Assembly: GCA_020226215.1 (NCBI GenBank)
Contig: CM035235.1
Location: 68,969,283 to 69,033,282, forward strand
Source: Sindora glabra
Taxonomy: Eukaryota; Streptophyta; Magnoliopsida; Fabales; Fabaceae
Length of the DNA: 64,000 nucleotides
Reading direction: 5' to 3'
The position numbers and the translations under genes are program-made. Position 1 is the first letter of the stretch; the number at the start of each line of letters is the position of its first letter. The notes under the pieces are model-generated. The model was given only the letters and a program-made list of their open reading frames with translations, did not search any database and was not told the origin of the DNA. Positions 37,461 to 49,859 of the stretch are shown in pieces.

Positions 37461-38827
37461 TAATTTGTATCATTTAACAATTCAATAATTGCAATATTAT
37501 TATTCACTACAAAAGAGATTGTGAAAGAATAATTAAAAATGCAATATGTTAGTTTTAGGCATTTTAAATTTATCAATAATCATATATAATAGTATATAAA
37601 ATATCACTACATTCTCTAGAATGTAGTGTGTAAAAGATCCTCTTAAAATTAAAGTCAACCAGAATAATATATTATTATTATAAAATTACCCTTTTTAGGC
37701 AGGTAAAATTTATAATAATAAAATAAATTCAAAAATAATATTCTACTATTAAGAAATTAATTTTTAATCATATCATACAATAACCTTCTTTGAGTAAGTT
37801 ATTATATGAAATAATTAAAAATTAATCCTGTAAGTATTTATCAATGGCTTAAAACTTATGAATCAAAATAAATAATTTCACTTTAATGATAATTATCCAT
37901 TTCAACTCATAAGTCTCCTAAAAGAATAAAGATGTTTAAATTAAGCCCAAAATTATAAATTAAAAAATTATAGAAAATAAAACATGACTAGGGGTGCTAA
38001 ATAATATGTACTAATATTGATCATCACAATCCCAATTTTTTATTAACAAATTTTTGTCAAATTAAAAAATTTGAATTTCCCTAATTTTCTCCTAACTTCC
38101 TTAAGAGAATATGAATTTTAGACTTATAATTTTCAGAGAGTGAAATATACTAATATAAATATGGAAAAATATACTATTTTTCCAAAATTTTCATGGTTTT
38201 CTTTTACTGGAAGTAATAATTTTTTTTAAGGAAATATGACTACATAATAAATATTTATCATAACTAAAATATTTATATGTATAAAAATATAATACATAGA
38301 CCACACGTACACTGTGTGTGCGTGGGTCACACATGTGTGACACACTAACGCTGCATGTGTTTCGCATCTTCAAATTAAAGATGCAAAGCACTTGGACAAA
38401 TGCCATCAACGATGATGCCCTTTCAATTTTTTCTTTTTAATACAATGTTGTAACAGTTTTTTGCCAAAAAAAGAAAAAATAGAAAAAGTTAATATTATAT
38501 CTTGTACATGAACAATAACAAATAAATACAAATCACATTGTATTATATTCAACAAAATTAAATTGAAAACCATAATATTCAAAATCATGCGATTTGTGAT
38601 ATTTATGTAACAATTTCATTAGAATAAGAGATCATAATTTTCTAGTTAAACAATCATTTAGAAAATAATTATGTAAATAATAGATAAGAATAGATAAAAA
38701 CTATTTAATAAAATAAATAATAATTTCAAGCAATTGGATAAAAGTTATCAAAACAAAAGAGATGATAACAATCATCTAAAATATAAATTATATAAAAAAT
38801 GTATTTTAATTCTAAACCTGATGTAAG
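37461..38827 (-). other. copia leader / unassigned internal sequence
   Basis: Between the gag start and the primer-binding site lie about 1.37 kb without coding character. This is longer than expected for a copia leader and may include a further old insertion. A CACAC/GTGTG-rich patch (38300-38345) is the only compositional feature. Confidence 0.4.
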
Positions 38828-38841
38828 TGGTTCTAATACTA
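38828..38841 (-). other. primer-binding site of the copia element
   Basis: The minus strand reads TAGTATTAGAACCA two bases inside the 5' LTR. It matches the plant initiator-Met tRNA primer site TGGTATCAGAGCCA at 11 of 14 positions. Its location fixes the element's orientation. Confidence 0.8.
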
Positions 38842-38843
38842 AA

Positions 38844-39302
38844 TGTTAGAAAAAAAATTATCTATATAAGATTAAAACTTACATAAATCAAGAATATAAA
38901 TTACATGATTTTAAAATAAATACCATACATGTATTAGCTATAACGAAATATGAATTAATTAATGAACAAAAGAATTGATCTTCCCTACCTTCTTTACAAA
39001 TTTACAATTAATGGAGTATTAGGATTCATAAAGTATTTTAATTATGATTAGAGCATAAAATGAATAGGGAGACCTACTTGATTAAATAGAAAATCCTATT
39101 AAGTTCATCCATTAAAAATTCAGTTGATTAAATGTCTACACTTGTTACCAAATACACCAGTGCACCAGGTATTTTTAATCCATAAAAGTGATCATAAAAA
39201 AACTGAACCTAAAAATTATAACTCTAGAGTTATATTCAACCTATTTTAAATAAAATAAATAAAAGGCCCAATTGATGGTAGTCTATTAAAAATATTTTTA
39301 CA
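38844..39302 (-). repeat. 5' LTR of the copia element
   Basis: TGTTAG at one end and CA at the other, followed directly by the TAATT target duplication. It is alignable end to end with 33306-33762. Confidence 0.9.
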
Positions 39303-39307
39303 TAATT

Positions 39308-39779
39308 AACCTAATTTGCACATCTCAATTAAGGTTTTGTTTTCTTATACATTTAATTTTCTTACATATTTTTCAATGTTATATTTGATAAAAATATCTG
39401 TTTAGAACTCTAGGTATCTAATTAGCCATAATGGCTGCATAAATAATGAGCTAACTCTTCAATTGCATGGAAACAAGGATTTCCATGTGTGACACAACAA
39501 TAACCAATAAAAATTAGTATATTGAAATGATTTAAATTCTTGTCTTTTTTATTTCTTTGTTTCTTAATTTTTATATTAAACCAATTCCAAGATTTCATAT
39601 ATTGAGTTAATTCTTTCAATATAGCAATAATCAATTCTAATAATTTGATTTCAACACTAACCGTATTACTAGATGAAATCAATTCCAATACTAATTACAT
39701 TATTTTTGTAATACATTTAACATGAGACTCGTGTAATTTATTTTTATTTACTTATAATAACTATCATCCCCTAAAGATT
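39308..39779. other. spacer between the copia and gypsy remnants
   Basis: AT-rich. An 88-codon open frame on the minus strand (39422-39688) matches nothing I know. It may be the 3' end of the gypsy remnant beyond the chromodomain. Confidence 0.35.
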
Positions 39780-42700
39780 CCTTGCCCTAAAAGGAATAAA
39801 AGTAGGATACCATTACTTGATGTCTTAAAACAATTCCTAAGTAGCATATTTAGGATGAGTATGTTTCCAATGTACTAAGACTTGGATGATTGGTCAATTG
39901 TTCTTAAGAACAATTTTTCTAGCCAAGATAGCCAGCAATTCCTTCCAAAAGAATGACATCTAATTCCTCCTTTTAAAGTGAAGAGGAAAGTGACAGTAGG
40001 TCACTAGATTAAGGATTTCTTCAACAAAAAGATATGGAAAACTAGATGTAACTTGGAGCTAGGGGTAGTTTAAGCTTGTAACCCACTTTGCCATTTCTTT
40101 CTAACCCTTGATTAGAAAGAGTTAATTATTTATAAGGATGGATTCACTAATGCTAAACTCTTAATTAATTCTTCTTTTATTAGCCATTTCAATCATTCTA
40201 TTTCAACCCATTTGCAAATTATGCTTGAATAACTTTAAGACAACCTCTTTTATAAGCATGCTTTTATATAAAATTGTATTTAAGGAATCAACAACAAGAT
40301 ATGAAATATATAAAGGAAAGATATAAAAAATGCAAAGAAGGAACTTGCCTATACATAGCTTATTAAAGACTTATTTTAATAGTTGACTGATAAGAGGTCT
40401 TATACCAAAGTTCTGCCAAGGGAAGCCATTTTACCTAGTCCTTAAGCCTATCCCCTATTATATGCCTTAAATAGCCTTTCGAGCACCAATTTAAGACTTT
40501 TATTTAACCATTCATCTAGGGATGATAGGCAAAGAAGTATTTGAATTTCACACCCTGAGTTTTGAAGATTTCTTACTAAATATGCCAACAAAAAATAAAG
40601 TCCCTATCAATAAATACACTTTTAAGGAACCCATACAATTTAACAACATTATCTAAAAATACCTAAGCCACTATTACAATAGTTTAAGAATCTTGTAAAT
40701 GTAGGTAATTCAATGTAGGTAATTCGGATTATCACATGCAGTGAAAATTTAAAATTTGATCCAAATTCTACCTAGGATCTATGTAAAAAGCATAACTCAA
40801 TCATTAGGATTTTACCTATTGGGCACTCGTGTTTCTACTGATCAAAACTTGAGAGTGGATGAATCAAACGTCGGCTGGAAGGTACAGCGTCTCTTCGGTT
40901 TCTACACGGAATGAACAACTATCTCTCACCCTCCACAAACCTACTAGGATGCATTTTTCTCTCTAGGATTTAGGATTGAATGTTTTTTTGAGTGATTTAA
41001 GGTTTTAGGAAGCTTATGAGCGTGTCTAAAGTGTTGCCCTTAAGTTCCCTTTTATAGAACTTAGGCAAGCCACAATTCTAGTCCTACTAGAATAATTCCT
41101 CCAAAAATCCTAATTACACTTAACAACTCATCTTATCCTTATCCTAGAGATAATGATGAGAGATAAGACTTATCTATTAATTATCTAATATTAGATAATA
41201 ATATTATCTCATAATATAAATATCTTAATATTAGATAATTGCATATAGTTATCAAATATCAAAATAATATTATCTCATAATATATTTATCTAATATCTGA
41301 TAACGTAATTATTTGATATTACTTTAATATCAAATAATATCACATAATAATAATTATATTTATTATGTGAAAAATATATTATTATTTTATAATATATATG
41401 GACAAAAATAAGTCCAATTAATTGGATATTAATCTAATTAAAATCTAATTAATTATTATCTTATTCTTACTCCTTTTGTGTGATCCTGTAGGTTCATACT
41501 ACGTTGACAATGACTCATTATTGAGTCATAGACAGTGAGTGATATCTAGCAATACATCACTGCCACTTAAGTAATAAGAATGTATATGATTCAACATCCA
41601 CCTAATACATGATCAACGTTTTGCATCATAATCCTTTTTGTAATAATATCCAAATTGAACTGGAGGCATGGAATGTGTCATCCTCATTAATGTTCAATTT
41701 ATATTTCTTAATACTGAGTAGATTTCAAAACAAATAATCAATATCAAATATTGATTCATTTGAGTATGGTCATGCGTTTCTAAGTCTTACTCAATCAAGG
41801 GGCTCAAGGATATATCTCCCTTTTATAAGAGTAACAAAATTGTATCTACATCACTCACTTCCCTCTACATAATTCATGACACACTCAATCAACACCTTAC
41901 TTGTCATCTCGATTAAAGGTGATATAAGATGACATCAAAGTAAGTAACCCCTCATGTAGGGAACTGTAGTAACTTCAAGTCAAAGGACTATTTGCAATTG
42001 TGACCATATGAGAACTACTAATGACATAAGTTTTATCCATGCAGTATTCTCACATTGGGTTAATCCAGTTCATCTGTTCACTAACAATGTACTCATATAT
42101 TGACTTGATATCACATATCCATGATTCATAATCATCAGTCACTATACATGCCAGTCTCGATGTACTATTACTATCCCTTTCGTAATAATACTTGACTAGG
42201 AGTATTTTAGGAATAGTAAAATTATTCTAGGAGCAATTATTATATTAAGTTATAAATTGTGCAAAAATTGAAAATAAAATATAATAATTGCATTGCTTGA
42301 AATAAAACATAATACATTGTGTATTATTTCAATCATTTATATGATTGGTTCCTATGACACACACTAACAATAAAGGTATAAAATAAGGTCCTTTATTGAA
42401 CTTGTCAACTACCATAAGAATTGCTATCTTGTTAAAAGACTGAGGAATGTAGGTGATAAAATCCATTGATAGCTTAGTCGAAATAAGATTGGTATAGGTA
42501 ATGATTGCAAAAAGTAGGTGAAGCTACATATTCTCCCTTGCACTATTGACATGTGTGCCAATGCCTTATAAACTCCTTAATATCCTTTAGCATTCTTTCC
42601 TAATAAAGGACAATAGTTATTCATTTTTGTGCAGAAGTAACACTAGAGTGAACCCTCTAACCATAAGCATGAAAATGGTGTAATGTTACTATAAAATATG

Positions 42701-43689
42701 TACCAACTACCAAATAACCCTTTCTTTGTAAAATATCATTCTTTTAATTGTATTTGGAATACTGGTTAGAAGCATCCTTTAATAACTAAATAAGTTTCTA
42801 CAACTTATCATATTTATACCATGAGTTTCTAACTTTAGGCAAAAAATCAATTTGTATAATGGTGAGGGCTATCAAATGGAATGTCTTTATTAGGAGTTGA
42901 GATAAATAATTAATTGCTCCATTTTCCTTCACTTTTCTAAAGTAGATTTCAAAATCCAATCCCCACAGCTTGTGTAACCACTTCTCTTGTTGTCGATTGA
43001 CTTGTCTTTGATCCAACAAGTATTTTAGATAAGATGATCAATTTTAATCTGAAAATGTTGTCTCAACACATACTACTTCCACTTCTAAATAGCTATAATT
43101 ATGGCTAAAAGTTCTCTTTCATATGTGGAAAGAAGCTTATACTTAAAGCTTGAACTTTTACTAACATAGGCTATTGGATGGCCATTTTGGGATAAAACAA
43201 AACCAATACCCATTTTTAATGCATTAATCTTAATGGTTAATTACTTTGCAAAATCTAGGAAAGCTAACACTAGAGCCTTCATTGTAGCTTATTTCAATTG
43301 AAGAAAAGCTATTTAAGTTTCAAGGTTCTAGTGAAAATATTTTTCTTAAGTAGATCAGTTAAAGATCTACTAATGCTTCCATATTCTTCGATGAATCTTT
43401 TATAGTACTCAATTAGCTTTAAGAATCCCCTAAGGGCCTTTATTGAGTTAGATATAGGCTAAGCAATCATGGCCTTAATTTGTTTTAAATCAGTTACTAT
43501 TCCTTTGTAAGTAATGATATGACCTAAGTACTTAATCTTTTTTACCCCAAAATTGCATTTGCTCCTCTTAACAAATAACCAATTATCTCTTAATATCTGT
43601 AGAGTGCAATAGAGATGCTTAATATGTTCTTCCTTAGTATTATCATATATCAAAATGTTATAAAAAAAAGACGATAATAAAGTACTTGA
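39780..43689 (-). pseudogene. Ty3/gypsy chromovirus pol remnant (copy A), interrupted by a solo LTR
   Basis: The minus-strand order is RT, RNase H, integrase, chromodomain, which is the Ty3/gypsy order. RT (43459-43755) has EEHIKHLYCTLQILRDNWLF and KIKYLGHIITYKGI, but the catalytic YxDD has become FYNI. RNase H: MGIGFVLSQNGHPIAYVSK and STYERELLAI near 43090-43230, then LDQRQVNRQQEKWLHKL and DFEIYF at 42870-43019. Integrase: AYHPQMNG and VKWLPLAE near 40390-40530. Chromodomain: ILARKIVLKNN then IIQVLVHWKHTHPKYAT near 39830-39940. Stops occur throughout. The coding frame resumes on both sides of the 1670-bp solo LTR (40700-42369), which inserted later. Confidence 0.87.
40695..42374 (-). mobile_element. 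solo LTR, 1670 bp, inserted in the gypsy remnant
   Basis: The LTR is 40700-42369, with TG and CA ends in both strand senses. GTAAA (40695-40699) and ATAAA (42370-42374) form a 5-bp target duplication with one change. Unit B has the uninterrupted site (TTATAAAGGTATAAAA at about 46931). On the minus strand a TATAAAA box (41050-41056) followed by GGGAACTTAAGGGC looks like the LTR promoter. No internal retrotransposon sequence is present, so this is the product of LTR-LTR recombination. The superfamily is not certain. Confidence 0.85.
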
Positions 43690-44251
43690 TAAGGGTGTAA
43701 AACAAACCCTAAGAATAAAGTGCTTGATAGCAGTGTAAAAAAACCCCAAGCCCACAGACTATATAAGCTTAGGATGGTCCAGTCTTCTTATTTGGAGATT
43801 GTTTCAGATATGGACTTATGCGGGCAAGTCTATAGTATTAGCGTAACTTGTTTTTAATCATTCAAGCATTAAAAGCTTTTTCAATCCAATCCAATTCCTA
43901 ATTCAATATATAATGGCTTAATATAATTTCTTTAGTCTTATTTGATTAATCCATCATACAAAATTAAAAAGAAAATACAATTGGTCAACTATAATTTATA
44001 AAAAAAAATTAATTTAACTTAATCCAATATCTTTGCAAGTGCCTTCCTCTGCATCTAAAGTTTAATCTCTGACCTTTGCATATATACGTTTAATAATTTA
44101 ATCACCTTTAACAGTTTTAAAAAAAGTAATATTGCCTACCTACTACCCAAAATGTTTATACCTATTTAGAATGTGGGTTTCTGTGGCTCTGCCCTGCCCT
44201 ACCCTGCCCTGCCCTGCCTTACCCTGCCCATTTTACATGTCTATTACTTGA
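43682..44251. mobile_element. hAT-like MITE, 554 bp, present in unit A only
   Basis: The element is 43690-44243. Flanks are GTACTTGA (43682-43689) and TTACTTGA (44244-44251), 7 of 8 identical. The ends are TAAGGGTGTAAAA and, complemented, TAGACATGTAAAA. The interior has a (CCCTG)n run at 44191-44229. Unit B lacks it: there the flanking sequences are joined around 48306. The first ~37 bp are duplicated just inside the left end (43683-43720 against 43720-43755). Confidence 0.75.
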
Positions 44252-46865
44252 GATAAGGTTTAAACACGATTCATAAGACCTTAAAAAGTAGCCTTCATGG
44301 ATTTGAAAAGTAGGCAGATTATTTATTGTATAATTTTATAGTAGACTTTACGTGAGGTTAGAGATTTAGAGATTAAAATTTAAAATTTAAAATTTAAGTT
44401 TATAGGATTAAGGGTTTATTCTATGGCTTGTATGATAGTTGCTTTGAATACCATTAGTTTCGAAGCATTAACATAAATTATGCAGTTGCATAGAGCATGA
44501 AAAATATTTTATACGAATATGTTTTTACTAAATAATTTATGATAATTTGTACTGGACTATTGGTCATATGCCTAACCACTAAGATGAATGTTATTATGTT
44601 TATTAGTTATGACATAAGTTTTGAAGAAGCATGGAAAGCACCTTGTAAAAGTATAATTTTACTGCATATTTTATATAAAGAATTATAAATATTTAAAAAA
44701 TATATAATTTTATATAACTAAATGTCACATCAAATATCATATAAAAATGATATAATTAAATTGTAACATAAATATATCATCTGTGGAATTTAATTAAAGT
44801 TACGAGTCTAACTTGCACACTCAATTTCTCCGCTTGTGTTTGAAAGCTCAGTGTTCCAAAATTTAATTTGTATGTCTCTTTCTATTATTTTGCTGTTGCT
44901 GTTGCTGTTGTTTTCATCCCACTTCTTCTAGAAACATTAGTTTTTCTATCTCGTACCACCATGCGTTGCATGCGCAAGATTAAACACCACTTATTTTGTC
45001 TTGCATGCCACAAAATTAAACACAAAATTTTAAAATATTAAAAAAAGGTCATCTATATGTTATGCCAATAATTATGTTTGTTTTGGGACATATATATAAG
45101 TCACACCCAATGAACTTACCAGCAAGCATTGGACAACTTACAAAACCAATGAAAGATTATACTCTACGTGCTGAAAAAAAAATTCACTTTCAAACTATTT
45201 TTTATAGCAAAATAAGCAATTTATTAACACACACACATAATTTTGAGTTTGAATTCCAAAAAAGAAAAAAATTAAAAACATAATCAAATCTTACTGTACT
45301 ATTAAAGATATCGATACTTTTATAATAATTGACTTACAAAATTAACAATTTGAGTCCTAAAATTATAAAGTATTAATAATATATTCCTTAAATTATAAAA
45401 ATTATCATAATAATCCCTTAATAATACTCCATTTGTCCAATTTTATCTCTTCGATTGCATTCTTGAGTAATATTAAGAATTATTATAACTATTTTCATAA
45501 TCTAAAGACATTTTGTGACCCCTACATTCTCAATTAATGACAAAATTATTAATTTAATTATTTTTAATTCAAAATAACCTCGAGTATACGTAACATAATA
45601 CATGGCGGTGCCAAAATTATATACCTGACAATGTGGGACAGACTTATTTGAAAATAAAGGATAAGATCTATGGATCTTGAATCCATTGGACATACATCTA
45701 AACATTTTTTTTTTGTTAGATAAGGATTAGATATACATCTAATTACTTAAGATGAAAGGTTGAAAATGCAAAGTGGCCCTTTATTAAGTATACTTATGTG
45801 TTGCATCCAATATTAAAAGTAGGAACTAAGAGTATTTGATTTAACAAATGGCAGGCATGATTGTCAGTCACGTTATATAATTAAATTAACTAAATAAAAT
45901 ACAAGAGAGATCGCAATCTCTGAAAGAAGATACCTTAATTTGGATTTATATGGACACCAAATAGCATCTGTGATTGTTACCTTAAATAATTAATCAATTA
46001 ATTAATTAATCACTTACTTATATATGAGATAGAACACAATCTTTGAGAGAAGAAGCATCATAAGTTGTATTATGTGAACCAAACAAAAATAATAATGATA
46101 ATTTGGATTATTGATAATTGATGATCTTCATTGGCAGAATTTACTATTAAATACTAATAAAGGGTATCACATCTTTCCATTGATCTTCTTATCCCTATTC
46201 AAAAATATATTAAATTATTCTAATAGGGCTAAAAGCTTTTAATTTAACTGATATTTAATATATATTTAAGATTTTGTGTTTTTTTTTTCGCATGCAAGAT
46301 TCACCCACTGATTCTTATGGATCTAGTGCTATCATTTAAAAAAGAGAAAGAAAACTTGCTCTAAGATATCATAGCTTTCAATTAAAAAAAAAGTAAAATA
46401 TATTCATTTCTCTTAAGATTTAGTTCAATACATTTACATTCTTTTATTTTTATAAATAAACACTCATTTTTTATTTATTTATGATGAAAAGAATGAGTGT
46501 AAATTTAAAATAAAGGAAAAGAATAAAGTATAAATTTTTTAAAAGTAAAAAAAGTATGAATATAATTAGATTAAAATTGAAAAAATAACGAAGGTAATTA
46601 AAAAAAAGAGACTAATAATAAAAAGAATCGGATGGCAAATTAAAAAAAATTGTGAATAAAAACAAATATATATTGAAGTGCACAGCCCACTTATCAAAAA
46701 GGCAAAAGGGGTGATGCATTTACAACGTAAGTAAATAACTACCTAGAAGCAGGCACCTCAATACTACAAGATCTTTATTATTTATTATATTTGAAAATTA
46801 AATTTACAATTTTGATTGTGTGTTTTAGGTAAGTTATTACTCTTAACATTAGCCAATAATTATGC

Positions 46866-48310
46866 TTTTCAGAAAGCCATGTAATTTAACATTATTTAAA
46901 AACACCTAAACTACTATTACAGTAGTGTAATAATGTTATAAAGGTATAAAATGAGCTCCTTCATTGAGCCTATCTACTACTACTACTACTACTAGTAGAA
47001 TTGTTGTCTTGCCAAAGGACTGGGAACTGTGGTGATAAAATCTATTGATAATTTAGTACAAATAAGATCCAATATAGGTAATGGCTGCAAAAGGTCAAGT
47101 GAAACTATGTATTATCATTTGAATTGCTTACATATGTAATAATATTTTATAAACTCTCTAACATCCTTCAACATCTCCATCCAACAAACAAAGGATAGTC
47201 GCTATTTGTTTTTTTGTGACAATAACACCAAAGTGACCCCCTTAGCTATCAAAATAAAAATGATGTAATAGTTGCTACTTTAATATAAAATCTGTACCAA
47301 ATGACCTTTTCTTTATAAAATATCATTCTTCTAATTGCATTTAGAATGTTAGTTAGGAGTATCCTTTAATGACTCAATAAGTTTTTGCAACTTCTCATCT
47401 TGTTGCCATAAGATTTTGACTTTAGGATGAAGATTAATTTGTATAATACTGAGAGCCATCAAATGGGGTGTCTTTGTTGGGAGTCAAGATAAAGCCCCAA
47501 CTATTCCATTTTATTTAACTTTTCTAAAATAGATTTCAAAGTCCAACTTCCACAACTTGTATAACCACTTTTGTTTTTGCGGATTGACATGTCTTTGATG
47601 CAATAAGTATTTTAAGGTGAGGTGATGTGTTTTAATATGAAGATGTTGTCCCAATGCATACTGGTTCCACTTCTAAATAGCTATAACTAAGGCTAAAAGT
47701 TCTTTTTCATATGCAGATTGAAGCTGATGCTTAAGACTTAGACTTTTACTAGTATAGGTTATTGAATTAGACTTTTACTAACATAGGTTACTAAATGGCT
47801 ATTTTAGAATAAAATAGCACTAGTACCCATCTTTGATGAATAAGTTTCAATGGTAAATTCCCTTGAAAAATCTAGGAGAACTAATGCTAGAGCTATCATC
47901 ATAGTTTGTTTCAATTGAAGAAGAGCTGTTTAAGATTCAAAGATTTCATAAAAAAATATTTTTCTAAAGTAGATTATTTAAAAGTCTACTAATACTTTTA
48001 TAATCTTTGATGAATCTTTTCTAGTACCTAATTAACTCTAAGAATCTCTCAAGGGCCTTTAATGATTTAAGTATAGGCCAAGCAATCATGGCCTCAATCT
48101 TTTTTGAATCAACTACTACTCCTTTGTTGGTAATGATGTGGCTTAAGTACTCAATGTCTTTTGCAACAAAATTACATTTGCTCCTCTTAGCAAATAATTG
48201 GTTACCTTTTAGTATTTATAGAGCACAATGAAAATGTTTAATATATTCTTTCTCAATTTTATTAGATATTAAAATGTCATTAAAAAAGATAAGAATAAAT
48301 TGCTTGACGT
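46866..48310 (-). pseudogene. Ty3/gypsy pol remnant (copy B)
   Basis: Nucleotide-level copy of 42370-43689, with RNase H and RT segments in the same order and orientation. It lacks the rest of integrase and the chromodomain because the duplication breakpoint lies inside integrase. It is more degraded than copy A. A 29-bp tandem duplication (47738-47766 and 47767-47795) shifts the frame in RNase H. A (CTA)n run is at 46976-46999. Confidence 0.8.
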
Positions 48311-48697
48311 GAGGTCTAATCATATGATTCATAAGGCCTTGAAAAGTAGTTTTCACGAGTTTGAAAGTAACATGATTTTATAGCAAAATTTATATAAGAT
48401 TATGGGTTTAAAGATTAAGATTTGAGATTGAAGATTCATAAAGTTGAGGGTTTATACTATGACTCATATAACAGTTGTCTTAAATACTATTAGTTTTGCA
48501 AGTGATAATATAAGCTATGTAGTTACATAAAGTATGAAAAATAATTTGTATGAGTATACTTTTATTGAATAATCTATAATAATTTGCATGAGACCGGTAT
48601 ACCTATTAATTAGAAAGGCTATTATTATATTTACTAGTTATGACAAAAATATTCAAGAAGTATAAGGAGTATTATACAAAAGTATGATTTTACTACA

Positions 48698-49416
48698 TAG
48701 GCTCCATTTTGTGCAATAAATAAGTTAATTTATAATTTATTAACTTAATCAATAAGTTATGAGTTAGCCTTTAGAGGTGTTTATCGTACTAACTTATAAG
48801 TTACCTTAGATAACTTATAAGTTCTGATTTAATAAGTTACTCTAGGTAGCTTATAACTTATAAACTATTATATCTTCAAATTCTTTACAAATCTATCCTT
48901 ATTCTTTTTATTAATTTACAACTCATATCCTTTATAATATAAATCTAAATAATTTTTATAAAATATAATTAATTTAATTTTAACAAAATTATATCCTAAT
49001 TTTAATTATAAATATATAAAAATATATATGTAAATAAGTAATATCATAAAATATAATTAATTATATTTTAAGTAATTATAATTTTATAATAAAATAATTT
49101 TATATAAATAAATATATAAATTTATAAAATATAATTAATTAAATATTAAATATTATATTTTTATTTTAAATTTTTAGTTATGTTAATATAATTAAATTTT
49201 TAAATACACATATATTATTGTAATTATATAGTTATTTTTATTAACATGTCCTTTTATATTATTTTGTAATTTCAACTAATTTAACAATTAATTTTATAAA
49301 ATACTTCAATTAACTTATCAACTGTTAGTTATAAATTATCAGTTATCAACTAGTTTATCAGTTATCAGCTATCAACTCTCAATTAATTTATCAGTTACTT
49401 ACGTGAAATGAAGCTA
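48698..49416. mobile_element. 715-bp MITE with TA target duplication, present in unit B only
   Basis: The element is 48700-49414. TA dinucleotides flank it (48698-48699, 49415-49416). The left end GGCTCCATTTTGTGCAATAA pairs with the complement of the right end GCTTCATTTCACGTAAGTAA. Unit A has the empty site (ACTGCATATTTTATATAAAG near 44661). Internal inverted TTATAAGTTA/TAACTTATAA motifs are frequent. A relative starts at 63306. The class (mariner- or Harbinger-like) is not settled. Confidence 0.75.
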
Positions 49417-49859
49417 TAATCTATATAAGAAATTGTAAGTATGTAAATAATATATAATTTTATATAATTAAATGTCATATCAAATCTCATATAAAAAAGA
49501 TATAATTAAATTGCAATATAAATATATCCTCTCCCGAATTTAATAACAAAATTTATAATATTTTATATCAAATTAAAATAAAAAAAAACCCATACGTACC
49601 ACCTTTTTTCAATAAAAGTTACGGGTCAAATTTGCACCCTCAATTTCTCCACCTCTGTTTGAAAGCACGGTATTCCAAATTTAATTTGCATGTCTCTTTC
49701 TGTTACTTTGCTGACGCTGTTGCGGTTGTTTTCATCATAGTTCTTCTAGAAACATTGGCTTTTCCATCTCGCACACCCATGCATTGCGCGCTACAGGGTT
49801 AAACCCCACTTACTTCGCATGGCATGCCACAGAATTAAACACCCCTTGTTTTACACATT

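Larger units (their letters stand above)
33301..39307 (-). mobile_element. Ty1/copia LTR retrotransposon, full-length but decayed (~6.0 kb)
   Basis: The element is 33306-39302, flanked by TAATT on both sides (33301-33305 and 39303-39307), a perfect 5-bp target duplication. The two LTRs are about 458 bp each and differ by roughly one base in five by eye, so the insertion is old. Minus-strand order is 5' LTR, primer-binding site, gag remnant, integrase, reverse transcriptase, RNase H, polypurine tract, 3' LTR. This is the Ty1/copia order (integrase before RT). All domains are broken by stops and frameshifts, and most of gag plus protease is missing, so the element cannot move on its own. Confidence 0.92.
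40610..46865. repeat. tandem segmental duplication, unit A
   Basis: Aligns in order with unit B (46866-54070). Matches include the gypsy integrase start, RT/RNase H, a block around 44260-44700, a block 44810-45010 ending CTTGCATGCCACA, a block 45095-45240 (AACTTACCAGCAAGCATTGG), and 45455-46865. Removing the solo LTR and an hAT-like MITE leaves about 4 kb. Identity is roughly 75-80 percent by eye. Confidence 0.88.

Noticed and set aside
40700..42369. Possible complete TRIM element instead of a solo LTR
   Set aside because: No direct terminal repeats pair across the 1670 bp, and no primer-binding site was seen next to an internal LTR end. A single LTR with TG/CA ends fits better.
45062..45283. 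73-codon + strand open frame in unit A
   Set aside because: The equivalent segment in unit B (51560 onward) is broken and no family resemblance exists. It is chance in AT-rich DNA.
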